Positions 8,762 through 18,109 of a stretch of 64,000 bases of DNA are shown piece after piece. How positions within the stretch are numbered: the stretch's first letter is position 1; every line of letters begins with the position of its first letter. Location of the stretch: assembly GCF_024124665.1 (NCBI RefSeq), contig NZ_JAMXSB010000011.1, positions 124,001 to 188,000 on the forward strand, given 5' to 3'. The position numbers were made by a program, and so were the translations under genes. The stretch is from Pleionea sp. CnH1-48 (GTDB lineage: Bacteria; Pseudomonadota; Gammaproteobacteria; Enterobacterales; Kangiellaceae). The notes beneath the pieces were generated by a model, which had not been told where the DNA came from, ran no database searches, and saw only the letters and a program-made list of their open reading frames with translations.

Positions 8762-9889
8762 TTAATACTTCATCGATTCGGGGATGGGATACTCTCTAGC
8801 CTGAGTTGGCATGGGTCCCTGCCCCTTTTTATAGGCTTGCAACTGGAATACGTAAGCCAACACCTGAGCGACCGCTAAATACAACTCCGATGGAATTTCT
8901 TGATCCAGTTTGGTGGTATAAAACAGAGCACGGGCCAAAGGCGGTGCTTCTAAAATAGTGACATCGTGCGCTGAGGCCACTTTACGAATATTAAAGGCAA
9001 CTTCATCGACACCACGCGCGACCACTATAGGAGCGGTTTGTCCTTGTTGATCGTACTTTAATGCCACCGAAAAGTGCTCTGGGTTCGTCACTACAACATC
9101 CGCTTCTGGAATCGCTTCCATCATGCGTCTATGTGTTAACTCACGCTGCATTTGTCGAATACGGCTTTTAACTTCGGGCTTACCTTCAGTTTCTTTATAC
9201 TCGTCTTTCACTTCTTGTTTGGTCATTCGAAGTTGCTTGGCATGGTTCCAGATTTGAAACGGCACATCGATAAGCGCAATTAACACCAGTGATACCGAAA
9301 CCATTAAAAAAGCAAAAAGAATGAGCTTTGTGGCCTCCATGGCTTCGGCTTCAATATTGGACTGCCCTAACTTTAAATAATCGTCAAAACTCGTATGCAT
9401 CACCAACAAAGCGACTGTACCCACAATCAGCACTTTTCCAATCGCTTTTAATAGCTCCATCAAAGCATTCATACCAAACATTCTTTTAAAACCTGCCATG
9501 GGGGACAAGCGACTGCCTTTAGGCATTACAGCTTGCGCACTCAACGAAACCCCACCCATTAAAACCGAACCCATCACCCCTGTGAAAAACAACAATAGAA
9601 AGAAAGGGGCAAAGGTTGTCATGGCCATGCGCAAACTTTCAGCAAAGGTGGCTAACATATAACGTTCGTCAAAAATTTGTTCGCGCTCTAACTCAAATGA
9701 CATATCAGTGATAACAGTAAATGCTTTGCTATCAGTAAAGGTCGTTAACATCAAGGCGAGCGCCGCTGCCATCAAAATCAGAGCTGTATTGAGTTCTTTT
9801 GATCGGGGAACCTGACCTTTCTCTTTGGCCTTCTCCCGTTTTCGGGGTGTGGCCTCTTCGGAACGTTCACCTGCGTCATTCTCGGCCAT
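8762..9889 (-). CDS. flhB: Flagellar export switch protein FlhB
   Basis: FlhB is an export-gate membrane protein that switches substrate class from rod/hook to filament when FliK signals hook completion. The 375 residues comprise an N-terminal basic region, four membrane helices (about 30-210) and a cytoplasmic domain. The autocleavage site, Asn269-Pro270 as in Salmonella numbering, reads NPEH here, not the usual NPTH; Asn, Pro and His are kept. It lies one base after fliR. Confidence 0.98.
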   Translation of the reverse strand: MAENDAGERSEEATPRKREKAKEKGQVPRSKELNTALILMAAALALMLTTFTDSKAFTVITDMSFELEREQIFDERYMLATFAESLRMAMTTFAPFFLLLFFTGVMGSVLMGGVSLSAQAVMPKGSRLSPMAGFKRMFGMNALMELLKAIGKVLIVGTVALLVMHTSFDDYLKLGQSNIEAEAMEATKLILFAFLMVSVSLVLIALIDVPFQIWNHAKQLRMTKQEVKDEYKETEGKPEVKSRIRQMQRELTHRRMMEAIPEADVVVTNPEHFSVALKYDQQGQTAPIVVARGVDEVAFNIRKVASAHDVTILEAPPLARALFYTTKLDQEIPSELYLAVAQVLAYVFQLQAYKKGQGPMPTQAREYPIPESMKY

Positions 9890-9890
9890 C

Positions 9891-10676
9891 TCAACACTCC
9901 ACTAATAGAAGTTGGCAGATCAGGCTTTGGCCACTCTCTATCTGAGCGATAAAGTGTGGAATAAAACTGCGCAGTATCAACCACACAATCATCAAACCAG
10001 CGATCATGGTGACAGGAAAACCAATAACAAACAGATTGATTTGCGGTGCTGCTCGAGTCATAACACCAAAAGAAAGATTAACGACCAGCAGGGCTACAAC
10101 AGCAGATAGCACCATCATAAATGCGGTTGTAAAAATACTTTGAGCCCAGTAAATCATCTTATCAATTCCGGCAAAAAATACGACCGACTCAGAAATAGGC
10201 AAAGACTCAAAACTGAGTACGATCACTTGAATCATCTGCAAGTGACCATCCAGAGAGAGAAAGATCAAAGTCGCCATCATTACCAACAATTGTCCAAGAG
10301 CAGGCACACTCACACCACTCGAAGGATCAACCAAGGAGGCAAAACCTAAACCGGTTTGCATGGCAATCACCTGTCCGGCAACGACAAAGGTTTCAAAAAC
10401 AAGACGCGTCACAAAACCAATGGCCAAGCCAATCACTGTTTGCATCATCACCTGAATCGACATGGCCAACGAAAATACTTCATCGACAGCCACATCTGGA
10501 ACCGACACTACTGGCACCGTAATAATAGTGAGAGCAATGGCAGTAAATAATCGAATGCGGATAGGTACGTTACGAGTTCCCAAAATCACCATGGATGATG
10601 TCATGCCAGCAATACGCGCAAACACTAGCGCGTGCTCAGCTATCCATTGGTTGATGATGGCAAGTTCGATGGTCAT
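9891..10676 (-). CDS. fliR: Flagellar export protein FliR
   Basis: Integral membrane part of the FliPQR export channel, 261 residues with about six hydrophobic segments and the typical ending FIPHFIAQIESGQ. Start is ATG at 10676 (MTIELAIINQW), one base past the fliQ stop. An upstream in-frame TTG at 10685 has GGAG 4 bases before it and is a possible alternative adding three residues. Co-transcribed with fliQ and flhB. Confidence 0.96.
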   Translation of the reverse strand: MTIELAIINQWIAEHALVFARIAGMTSSMVILGTRNVPIRIRLFTAIALTIITVPVVSVPDVAVDEVFSLAMSIQVMMQTVIGLAIGFVTRLVFETFVVAGQVIAMQTGLGFASLVDPSSGVSVPALGQLLVMMATLIFLSLDGHLQMIQVIVLSFESLPISESVVFFAGIDKMIYWAQSIFTTAFMMVLSAVVALLVVNLSFGVMTRAAPQINLFVIGFPVTMIAGLMIVWLILRSFIPHFIAQIESGQSLICQLLLVEC

Positions 10677-10677
10677 A

Positions 10678-10947
10678 TTAACCAATCAACTCCGGTATCT
10701 GATGAATCAACTCAATGGTGAACTCTGTCAACATGCTGATAAACCAGTGACCCAATATGGCAATGGTTAACAAGGTAACTAACAATCTGGGTAAAAATGA
10801 TAAGGTTTGCTCGTTGATACTGGTAGCCGCCTGAAACACAGCAACCAGAAGCCCTACCAGAAGGCCAGGTAATACTATGGTTCCTACCAAAGAGATGATA
10901 AGAAACAAAGCACTTCTAAAGACGTCAACGACAACTTCTGGAGTCAT
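10678..10947 (-). CDS. fliQ: Flagellar export protein FliQ
   Basis: Small export-channel subunit, 89 residues, with two membrane helices flanking PGLLVGLLVAVFQAATSINEQTLSFLPR, quoted here only to show the family hallmark loop. Its start follows the fliP stop by 39 bases. ATG with GGAGAATGTC just upstream. Confidence 0.97.
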   Translation of the reverse strand: MTPEVVVDVFRSALFLIISLVGTIVLPGLLVGLLVAVFQAATSINEQTLSFLPRLLVTLLTIAILGHWFISMLTEFTIELIHQIPELIG

Positions 10948-10986
10948 GACATTCTCCTACTCGATGTCTTTTCTCAACCAAAGCAG

Positions 10987-11739
10987 CTAACCAAAGCTGC
11001 CAGCCAGGGTTCCGATCACCAGCACCCAACCATCCACCAAAACGAATAACATAATTTTGAATGGCAAAGAGATAATCAGTGGTGACAACATCATCATACC
11101 CATGGCCATTAAAATACTTGAAATCACCAGGTCAACGATAAGAAAGGGAATAAATAAAAGAAATCCAATCTGAAAAGCGGTTTTTAATTCGCTGGTTATA
11201 AACGCCGGAGCAATAATCGTTAATGGCAGCTCGTTATACTGTTCTTTGGCACTGGTAACGCCTGCAATTTCCATAAACATGACGAGATCGTTTTCGCGGA
11301 TTTGTGCCAGCATAAATCGTTTAAAAGGCTCAACCGCAATATCCATCGCCTGCTTGGATGTAATTTGCTCTTGAATATAAGGCTGAATCGCGGTGTCGTT
11401 TACCTCATTAATTACCGGCGACATAATGAAAAATGTTAGAAACAAAGTGAGGCCAATCAGGATCTGATTTGAAGGCGTCTGCTGCATACCCAGTGCCTGC
11501 CTTAAGATGGCAAAAACAACTGAGATTCGAATAAAGCTGGTCATCATAATGACGATGGCTGGCAAAAACGTTAGCATCGTCATTAACATAACGATTTGTA
11601 ACGTCACTGAGTACTCTTGAGAGCCATCCTGTGCCGTCACAACTTTTACTGCGGGTAACAAAACCTGCGCATCCACCGAGGTGCTCATCAACACCATCAG
11701 TAGCACTAAGCTGCCGACTTTTAATCCAGAACGTATCAT
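10987..11739 (-). CDS. fliP: Flagellar export protein FliP
   Basis: Core subunit of the export channel. 250 residues: a cleavable signal peptide (about 1-24, ending SVDA), then four membrane helices. Conserved motifs include [18 protein letters not shown] and the C-terminal [14 protein letters not shown]. One base separates it from fliO. Confidence 0.98.
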   Translation of the reverse strand: MIRSGLKVGSLVLLMVLMSTSVDAQVLLPAVKVVTAQDGSQEYSVTLQIVMLMTMLTFLPAIVIMMTSFIRISVVFAILRQALGMQQTPSNQILIGLTLFLTFFIMSPVINEVNDTAIQPYIQEQITSKQAMDIAVEPFKRFMLAQIRENDLVMFMEIAGVTSAKEQYNELPLTIIAPAFITSELKTAFQIGFLLFIPFLIVDLVISSILMAMGMMMLSPLIISLPFKIMLFVLVDGWVLVIGTLAGSFG

Positions 11740-11740
11740 G

Positions 11741-12151
11741 CTAGCGACTTCCCAATACTTGAGTTAACTGTTGGGCAAATGCAGATTGATTAAGTGGAGT
11801 TTCGTGTTTCTCTTCAATTGTAATGCCGTCACCTTCCAAAGAGGATAACAACGAAATATTTTGTGCAGTAACCCCCAACAACAGTTGTTGCTCAGCGATT
11901 TGAACAACGACAATCCTTTCTTTCGTGCCTAAGCTATGACTTGCAATTACTTTAATAGGACTCTGGTTAGCTAATACAGGAAAGTTCAAGCGCTTAATGA
12001 TCCAGGCACAAGCAAAAATAATTCCTAGCACCAGTAACAAAGCAAAAAAAACAGTAACAACCGATGCCGCCGTATCCGGTGTCGCAGATTTTTCTATCGC
12101 TGTAACACCGGGTTTTACTATACTGGCTGCACTCAAACTTAAATATTGCAT
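11741..12151 (-). CDS. fliO: Flagellar biosynthesis protein FliO
   Basis: FliO helps assemble FliP in the export gate. 136 residues with one membrane helix at about 28-50 ([20 protein letters not shown]) followed by a small soluble domain with [20 protein letters not shown], typical of the family. It lies 6 bases after fliN. Confidence 0.93.
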   Translation of the reverse strand: MQYLSLSAASIVKPGVTAIEKSATPDTAASVVTVFFALLLVLGIIFACAWIIKRLNFPVLANQSPIKVIASHSLGTKERIVVVQIAEQQLLLGVTAQNISLLSSLEGDGITIEEKHETPLNQSAFAQQLTQVLGSR

Positions 12152-12157
12152 GATAAC

Positions 12158-12562
12158 CTACTTTAACTTTTTAATTCGCTCACTAGGGCTCATCACATCG
12201 GTGAGTCGGATGCCATACTTTTCGTTAACCACAACCACCTCGCCGTGGGCAATCAAAGTACCATTCACCATTACATCCAATGGCTCACCAGCTAATCGGT
12301 CAAGCTCCACCACCGATCCCTGATTCAATTGCAATAGATTTCGAATAGCAATCTGCGTACGTCCGACTTCCATCGACAAGGTCACAGGGATGTCTAGAAT
12401 AACGTCGAGTTTTTCTTGTTGAACGGGATCGGGTTGTTCATCGCCATTAAAACTGGTTAGTGGTGCAGATTCAGACTCGACTTCAGCATCGGCCTCGTCT
12501 TGCTCTGCCATGGCCTCGGCCCATGCATCATCGACGTCATCTACATCATTCTCATCACTCAT
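12158..12562 (-). CDS. fliN: Flagellar motor switch protein FliN
   Basis: C-ring subunit. 134 residues: an acidic, variable N-terminal half and a C-terminal SpoA domain (IPVTLSMEVGRTQI, then GSVVELDRLAGEPLDVMVNG). The start overlaps the fliM stop by 8 bases, indicating translational coupling. Confidence 0.98.
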   Translation of the reverse strand: MSDENDVDDVDDAWAEAMAEQDEADAEVESESAPLTSFNGDEQPDPVQQEKLDVILDIPVTLSMEVGRTQIAIRNLLQLNQGSVVELDRLAGEPLDVMVNGTLIAHGEVVVVNEKYGIRLTDVMSPSERIKKLK

Positions 12563-13562
12563 TCATTTCATCCTCTAACGTGGGTCCAGTAATATGATCT
12601 CTCGATATTTCTTCAACAATTTTTAATGCCATGCTGTCATTCAACTGACCATATTGAGCGCGAAAAGTGGGCAATCCTCCCACATCAACAATCACTTTAT
12701 CTGGTAATTCAACAGGGATAATGTCACCTTCTTTTAGATCCATAATTTCTTTGAGCTGCAAATCTTTTTCTACCAGAATGCTCTTCATCTCTACTTCAGC
12801 ACTCATGATTTCTTCGCGCATGGCATCTATCCAGCGTTCGTCAACGTCGTCTCTATCACTCTGGATACCGGCGTCTAACTTTTCTCGAATAGGTTCCAAC
12901 ATAGAATACGGCATGGTCACATGAAAGTTTCCGCCGCCACCATCAAGCTCAATATGAAAACTACAGACAACCACAACTTCTGATGGACTTACGATGGTTG
13001 CCAGTGCGGGATTAACTTCTGAGTCTAAGTATTCAAAATCGACTTTCATAACTGGAGACCAGGCTTCTTTTAAATCAATAAAAGACTGCTCCAGTAGGAT
13101 TTGAATAATACGACGTTCTGTCGGTGTAAATTCACGACCCTCGATCTTGGCATGAAAGCGTCCATCACCACCAAAAAAGTTATCCACTAAGATAAACACC
13201 AGCTTAGCTTCCAGAGTGAACAAAGCTGTTCCCCTTAATGGGCGGATACGAACCATGTTCAAACTGGTTGGAACGAATAAGCTATGAACATATTCACCAA
13301 ACTTGATCATCTGAATGCCGTTGATGGATATATCAGCACTGCGACGCATTAAATTAAATAAGCTGATGCGCATGTGACGAGCAAATCGTTCGTTGATCAT
13401 TTCCAGTGTGGGCATGCGCCCACGAACAATACGATCTTGCGACGTAAAGTCGTAGGTGACGGCTTCTCCCGGGGGGGCATCGCTATCTTCAACATCGATG
13501 TCGCCATCATCTACACCATGAAGGAGCGCATCGATCTCATCTTGGCTTAATAAATCAGTCAC
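12555..13562 (-). CDS. fliM: Flagellar motor switch protein FliM
   Basis: C-ring switch protein that binds CheY-P. 335 residues: N-terminal CheY-binding peptide LSQDEIDALLHG (about 5-16), a CheC-like middle domain and a C-terminal SpoA domain (PVELPDKVIVDVGGLPTF). The N-terminal peptide resembles the repeats in the CheA linker at 1001-1279. It lies 7 bases after fliL. Confidence 0.98.
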   Translation of the reverse strand: MTDLLSQDEIDALLHGVDDGDIDVEDSDAPPGEAVTYDFTSQDRIVRGRMPTLEMINERFARHMRISLFNLMRRSADISINGIQMIKFGEYVHSLFVPTSLNMVRIRPLRGTALFTLEAKLVFILVDNFFGGDGRFHAKIEGREFTPTERRIIQILLEQSFIDLKEAWSPVMKVDFEYLDSEVNPALATIVSPSEVVVVCSFHIELDGGGGNFHVTMPYSMLEPIREKLDAGIQSDRDDVDERWIDAMREEIMSAEVEMKSILVEKDLQLKEIMDLKEGDIIPVELPDKVIVDVGGLPTFRAQYGQLNDSMALKIVEEISRDHITGPTLEDEMNE

Positions 13563-13569
13563 GGTATCC

Positions 13570-14094
13570 CTATTGCATTACAAAACTGACAAATAAAACT
13601 TTCTCGACATACTCTTTTCCTTCGAGTTGCTTCATGGCGTCTCTAACAACCTGCAACGAATCTTCCTGCAATTTATGCCGACCATCTGGTTTAATAAGTT
13701 CGTCCGCCTGTGCGCGACTTACCAAACTCAATAAATCATTCTTTAAGCGTGGCATATGTTTTTTAACTGCTTCTTCACCGGATGCACCACGCACCATAAA
13801 GCTCATTTTGATTTGCACCAGGCGCTCTTTTCGCTTGCCTTTTATCGGTGAGATAATGGCTTCGGGAACCCCGACATAAATGGGAGGCTCTTTCGATGCA
13901 GCGGCTTCTTCTTCCGCATCATCTTCACTGGCCTCAGCAGTCTCACTGGTTTCTTCTTCTCCACCCATTAAGAAAAACGCTGCACCACCGCCACCACCAA
14001 GTACCAACAAAATAGCAATGATAATGATAAGCTTGCCTTTACCTTTTTTACCGCCCTCTTCTTCCAATTCAAGATCTTGTTTATCGTCGGCCAT
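13570..14094 (-). CDS. fliL: Flagellar basal-body protein FliL
   Basis: Inner-membrane protein that surrounds and supports the stators. 174 residues: acidic/basic cytoplasmic tail, one membrane helix (about 20-42, IIIIAILLVLGGGGGAAFFL), an acidic linker and a periplasmic stomatin-like domain. The frame is open to 14145, but ATG at 14094 (MADDKQDLELEEE) has GGGGA 6 bases upstream and is preferred. A sigma-54 promoter sits about 50 bases upstream, so fliL heads the export-gate operon. Confidence 0.97.
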   Translation of the reverse strand: MADDKQDLELEEEGGKKGKGKLIIIIAILLVLGGGGGAAFFLMGGEEETSETAEASEDDAEEEAAASKEPPIYVGVPEAIISPIKGKRKERLVQIKMSFMVRGASGEEAVKKHMPRLKNDLLSLVSRAQADELIKPDGRHKLQEDSLQVVRDAMKQLEGKEYVEKVLFVSFVMQ

Positions 14095-14141
14095 CACCTG
14101 TCCCCAAGTGTCAAATAAATGGAATCCACCTAGTAAGTTTA

Positions 14142-14157
14142 GCAACTATCAAGCCAA
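14142..14157 (-). promoter_or_regulatory. Sigma-54 promoter for the fliL operon
   Basis: Minus strand reads TTGGCTTGATAGTTGC: GG and GC exactly 10 bases apart, with TTGGC and TTGC elements. It lies about 48 bases before the fliL start. The remaining spacer up to fliK (14158-14323) shows no further clear site. Confidence 0.75.
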
Positions 14158-14323
14158 CTGATATTTCTTGTAAAATACATTAATTATCAATAGGTTATAC
14201 GCATTACTTGAGAGACAAATAATTGACACTCTGATCCTTGAGTCGCTCTAGTGAGCTAGTGACGGTATTTTGTCGCTAACAAAGTATCCTTACTTTGTTA
14301 GCATCGGTTATGTGTTTAGTCGT

Positions 14324-15535
14324 TTATGCAAACAGACTGAGGCCATTGTAATGAGTATTAGAACCAGTGACTGCATTGTTTGTGTTTTCGGTTGTTGACT
14401 GGCTCTCTTGTTCGGCTCCTTGAGACAATTGTGCTTCTTGGCTGTCTTTATCGCCTTCTTGCTGCTGGCTGCTTACATCCAGATTACCCAGCTCGATTCC
14501 ACTCTCGCTCAAAGAATCACGTAACCGATCCAGATTTTGCTCGATGAGGTCACGGGTTTGGCTATGGTGTACCTGAACAGCAATTTGAGTCACGCCATTT
14601 TGTTGAACGATTTTAACATTCAGCGGACCCAACTCCGGTGGATCAAGCTCAATCTGAGCGGTCTCTAAACCCGATTGCTTCATCCAGTTAATTTTTTGTG
14701 AAAAGTCGCCTTGCCAGTTTCGAGAATAAAGATCCAGTGGCGTTGTCGAAACCGGTTTTGCCGCCTGAACACTTTCATCTTGAGCTACTTTTAAAGACTG
14801 TTCGGGCAAAGCCGTAACATTTTCAATCACCGGAGCGGTGGGAGTTTTTGCCATCGGCTCACTATTTTGCATCAATATATTCTCTTTGCCAAAAAGCATC
14901 GAAGAGGCAAAAGATTTTTCGGCTAACTCTCCTTTTATAGGATTGAAGTTAAAATCAATCCCATCATCAAAAAACGCACCACTCTCTTCTGTGTTGGCCC
15001 AGTGTCCTGCCAGTTTGGATTTTTCGGCATCCTGCATCAATGGCATGATTTTATCTGCCGCACTCACTTGAGTTCCAATATCCGCTGGCTGTGATAGGGA
15101 ATTAAGGGTTTGCTGGGTAGCGGTCTGAAAATTAAATAAGATAGGAGTGGACTTTGCGTCCAGTTGCAAGGTTCCTTGTTGAATATTCTCTGTAACCGAT
15201 GTCGACATCAAGGTCGCAGAGTACTTTGCTGTCTCGGCATTTGCCCAGACTGCGGCTGTCGGTGCGATAGCGACCTCCCAGTCTTGAGGCAACATCTCAC
15301 CGACTCCGGGAATATCTTTGCCTTCTACAAGATTAAGAGACCACAAAGGGTCAATAGAAACGCCCTCTTCAGGATTCTCCTGTGTGGACACGGAGTTAAC
15401 GATTTGTTCGTTTAATTGCTGCGAAAACTCGCTATCAGAGGCGTTTGAGTCGCTATTTAGCTGGGTAGAAACTTTTTCTTGAGGGAGCTGTTCAAAATTA
15501 GACGCATCAAGTAGCAGTGGCTGTGTCACTTGCAT
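14324..15535 (-). CDS. fliK: Flagellar hook-length control protein FliK
   Basis: FliK is exported as a molecular ruler and triggers the FlhB specificity switch. 403 residues: Gln/Ser-rich disordered N-terminal two thirds, then the conserved C-terminal domain (about 270-350) with LDPPELGPLNVKI and QVHHSQTRDLIEQNLDRLR. The tail is Gln/Ser/Glu-rich. ATG at 15535 follows AAGGAGA. It has its own sigma-54 promoter about 35 bases upstream and is separated from fliL by 229 bases. Confidence 0.95.
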   Translation of the reverse strand: MQVTQPLLLDASNFEQLPQEKVSTQLNSDSNASDSEFSQQLNEQIVNSVSTQENPEEGVSIDPLWSLNLVEGKDIPGVGEMLPQDWEVAIAPTAAVWANAETAKYSATLMSTSVTENIQQGTLQLDAKSTPILFNFQTATQQTLNSLSQPADIGTQVSAADKIMPLMQDAEKSKLAGHWANTEESGAFFDDGIDFNFNPIKGELAEKSFASSMLFGKENILMQNSEPMAKTPTAPVIENVTALPEQSLKVAQDESVQAAKPVSTTPLDLYSRNWQGDFSQKINWMKQSGLETAQIELDPPELGPLNVKIVQQNGVTQIAVQVHHSQTRDLIEQNLDRLRDSLSESGIELGNLDVSSQQQEGDKDSQEAQLSQGAEQESQSTTENTNNAVTGSNTHYNGLSLFA

Positions 15536-15566
15536 TCTCCTTCGTTACGGACTTTACGAGAATGAA

Positions 15567-15581
15567 GCAATAAGGATGCCA
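15567..15581 (-). promoter_or_regulatory. Sigma-54 promoter for fliK
   Basis: Minus strand reads TGGCATCCTTATTGC, with GG-N10-GC spacing and consensus -24 and -12 elements, about 32 bases upstream of the fliK start. It also places a transcription boundary between fliK and the hptB-like gene. Confidence 0.75.
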
Positions 15582-15599
15582 GTGAATAACTGAATCAGC

Positions 15600-15917
15600 T
15601 TAGACTGACTTCAATATGGTCACCGCTTCTTCAAATAACTGCTTAATGGTGACTAACTGTTCTTCTGCTCCAGATAGGTCGCCGCCACGAGCAGACTGTT
15701 CCATCGCCTGGCATAATTGGGTAAGTTCGACAGCACCTAGGTTAGCGCTGGCGCCTTTAATACTATGAATGCTATTGGCCACCTGTTGGGCATCCTGGTT
15801 AGACAGGTGTTTTTCGACATCGATAAGCACTTTACGATTGTCGACATCATAGGCCTCAACGAGTATTCCAAAGTCATCGCCTAACAATTCTTTTAGTTCT
15901 AATATTTTCTCTTTCAT
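15600..15917 (-). CDS. hptB: HPt phosphotransfer protein, HptB-like
   Basis: Single histidine phosphotransfer domain of 105 residues. The phospho-acceptor is His51 in HSIKGASANLGA. In Pseudomonas, HptB passes phosphate to the response regulator HsbR, and the adjacent genes here match that arrangement. It lies 27 bases after the HsbR-like gene. The symbol is by analogy of domain and gene order; the upstream hybrid kinases are not in this window. Confidence 0.85.
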   Translation of the reverse strand: MKEKILELKELLGDDFGILVEAYDVDNRKVLIDVEKHLSNQDAQQVANSIHSIKGASANLGAVELTQLCQAMEQSARGGDLSGAEEQLVTIKQLFEEAVTILKSV

Positions 15918-15944
15918 AGTCTTTTCCTATCGCATCAAACCCCG

Positions 15945-17633
15945 TTATTTTCCGGTCGACCAGGAAAACACGACTTTAATCGTTGCTCCATTATTTTCAA
16001 ACTCGACAGAATCTGCCAGTCGATAAAGCAACGGAAAGCCTCTTCCGCTATAACCTTTACTTTCAGCTTTCTTTAATGCTTTTTTATAGTCAAATCCTTC
16101 ACCGCTGTCAGATACTTGAATTTCCAGGCGTCCTCCATTGTCGGAGGGACTGTGCTTAACATCGACTTTAACAAACCCTTCTTCAAGCTCTTCAAGTCGC
16201 AGCTGGCGCAATCGGTAATACTCTGCGAAACCTTCTGCCGAACTCTTCAATGATGACTTCAGCTTAAGCACACCATGCTCCAAAGCATTAGAATAAAGCT
16301 CCGTAAGTATGGTAAGCACCTGAGTACGAAACATCTGCAAATGGCCAATTTCCATTAATGGTTGTGACAATACCGGCAATGGATTAAAGTTGCGCAAAGA
16401 GTTTGGCCCCAGCTCTAACGAAAAACGACTGTCAGATGGACCCGAAGATAGCTCTCCCGTTAAGTTCTGCTCATCTTCTGGCCCTTTGTAATCGGTACTA
16501 TAATGCACTTCGATATAAGTAATATCATCGCCCTGCTCAGGCTCTGTTTGAAACTCGTCGACATCTCTTAATAAGCAACCAAAAGCATCATCATCATTAA
16601 TACCGCGCTTTAAGGCTTCCAGTAAACGCTCTTGACCAAACATTTCACCTTCTGAGTTTTCTGCTTCCGTAACACCATCGGTATAAGCAAACAAACGATC
16701 ATCTTCTTGAAAGGAATAGATGCTAAAAGAGACATTAAGATTTTCGTTACCAACGATGCCTAAGGGTAAGTGGCTCGAAGGCAGCTCAATAAACTCGCCA
16801 CTGGCTCGATTCATCAAATAAGCTTCTGGCAAACCAGCATTCCACACTTGAATATTATGTTCTTCAAAATCGATATGCGCGGCTAACGCACAACAGAAAA
16901 AACCCGTTGGCAGTACCGCATGCAAACGTCGATTTAACTCCTGAATAATCTCAACAAGCGCAAATCCTTTTAAGGTCATGCCAAAGAAAATATCACTCGT
17001 CGGCATAGCGCCAATAGCCGCAGGTAAACCATGTCCAGTAAAGTCACCCAGAAAAACATGAACACCGCCAAAAGGTCGTCGAGCGACTAATAAAATATCA
17101 CCATTAAAAATAGACATTGGCGATGCGGTATACCGAATGTAAGGTTGATGCAGTTCGCCAGTATGCGCAATCTTATCAAAAATACGCTTAGCGACTTCTT
17201 GTTCCTGCAACATGTGATCAGTGTGAAACTGGATCTCGTCTCGTTGTTTTTCTATAGTGCGATATAGGTTATTGGTTCGTTCGAAAGCGCGTAACTTAGC
17301 CTCCAAAAAAACTTTATTAAAAGGTTTAGTAAAGAAGTCATCACCACCCACCTCCATGCAACGAACCAGATCAGCTTGCTCGGTAAGAGAAGTAATGAAA
17401 ATAATAGGAACATAATGATTGGTCGTTAGCGCCTTAATTTTTTCGGCGGCCTGATAGCCATCCATTTCGGGCATGATGGCATCCAGAAAAACCAGATCAG
17501 GCGACTGTGAAACAAAGACTTCCATCGCAGTGACACCATTATCAGCCTCAAGCACTTCATGGCCACTGGCTTCTACGATTTTTTTTAAGATAAGTCGATC
17601 AGTAAAGTTATCTTCTGCTATCAGTATCTTCAT
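15945..17633 (-). CDS. hsbR: HsbR-like response regulator / PP2C phosphatase / serine kinase
   Basis: 562 residues in three domains. REC (about 1-125) has Asp51 in FLDAIMPEMDG and Lys in FTKPF. SpoIIE/PP2C phosphatase (about 150-385) has GDILLVARR, GDFTGHGLPAAIGA, YTDGVTEAENSEG and QGDDITYI. An HATPase_c domain of the anti-sigma kinase type (about 420-560) has LTELYSNALEHG and DSGEGFD. This is the HsbR arrangement, which switches between kinase and phosphatase action on the STAS protein HsbA. The HsbA-like gene lies 11 bases upstream in the same operon. Target in this organism is unproven; flagellar or c-di-GMP control is the expected output from Pseudomonas. Confidence 0.85.
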   Translation of the reverse strand: MKILIAEDNFTDRLILKKIVEASGHEVLEADNGVTAMEVFVSQSPDLVFLDAIMPEMDGYQAAEKIKALTTNHYVPIIFITSLTEQADLVRCMEVGGDDFFTKPFNKVFLEAKLRAFERTNNLYRTIEKQRDEIQFHTDHMLQEQEVAKRIFDKIAHTGELHQPYIRYTASPMSIFNGDILLVARRPFGGVHVFLGDFTGHGLPAAIGAMPTSDIFFGMTLKGFALVEIIQELNRRLHAVLPTGFFCCALAAHIDFEEHNIQVWNAGLPEAYLMNRASGEFIELPSSHLPLGIVGNENLNVSFSIYSFQEDDRLFAYTDGVTEAENSEGEMFGQERLLEALKRGINDDDAFGCLLRDVDEFQTEPEQGDDITYIEVHYSTDYKGPEDEQNLTGELSSGPSDSRFSLELGPNSLRNFNPLPVLSQPLMEIGHLQMFRTQVLTILTELYSNALEHGVLKLKSSLKSSAEGFAEYYRLRQLRLEELEEGFVKVDVKHSPSDNGGRLEIQVSDSGEGFDYKKALKKAESKGYSGRGFPLLYRLADSVEFENNGATIKVVFSWSTGK

Positions 17634-17644
17634 TCAATAATGAC

Positions 17645-17944
17645 TTAGTTAATAGTAAATAGCTGTTCAAAATTAGAAATTGCCAATATCTTTTTTATTT
17701 CGGTATTGCAATTTCTTAAGCTAATGGTTCCGTTAGTACCACCGGCATAATCTCTTAACAACAACAACATACCTAGCGCAGAGGAATCCAAATAGGTCGT
17801 TTCGGTCATATCAATGACATAAGTAGAAGGCTTTGGTGCAACCCCCTCATAAATATTACGAAAATCCTGATGAGCACTAAAGTCAAACTTTCCCGAAATT
17901 TTTATCGTCAACTCAGAATTCGATAAGCTTGATGTAATTCCCAT
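17645..17944 (-). CDS. hsbA: STAS-domain anti-sigma factor antagonist, HsbA-like
   Basis: 99-residue STAS domain with the phosphorylatable serine in TYLDSSALGMLLLLRD (Ser54 or Ser55). In Pseudomonas HsbA partners HsbR and, depending on phosphorylation, FlgM or a diguanylate cyclase. It heads a three-gene operon with the HsbR- and HptB-like genes. ATG is preceded by GGAGACGCTT. A 165-base gap separates it from cheB. Confidence 0.83.
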   Translation of the reverse strand: MGITSSLSNSELTIKISGKFDFSAHQDFRNIYEGVAPKPSTYVIDMTETTYLDSSALGMLLLLRDYAGGTNGTISLRNCNTEIKKILAISNFEQLFTIN

Positions 17945-18109
17945 AAGCGTCTCCTAACACTCCTAAACATCGCACGATGGCTACCCATAAAATCAAAACC
18001 ACCCCACAAATTATAGACTCAGAATAATATTTTGGGGGCGACTCTATTATTTAAGCACTGCTTGTTGCATATATACACTGTTTATTTGCAAACACACCAA
18101 CAAATCTCA

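Noticed and set aside
17945-18109. A GG-N10-GC pair upstream of the HsbA-like gene
   Set aside because: Spacing fits by chance but neither the -24 nor the -12 bases match the consensus.
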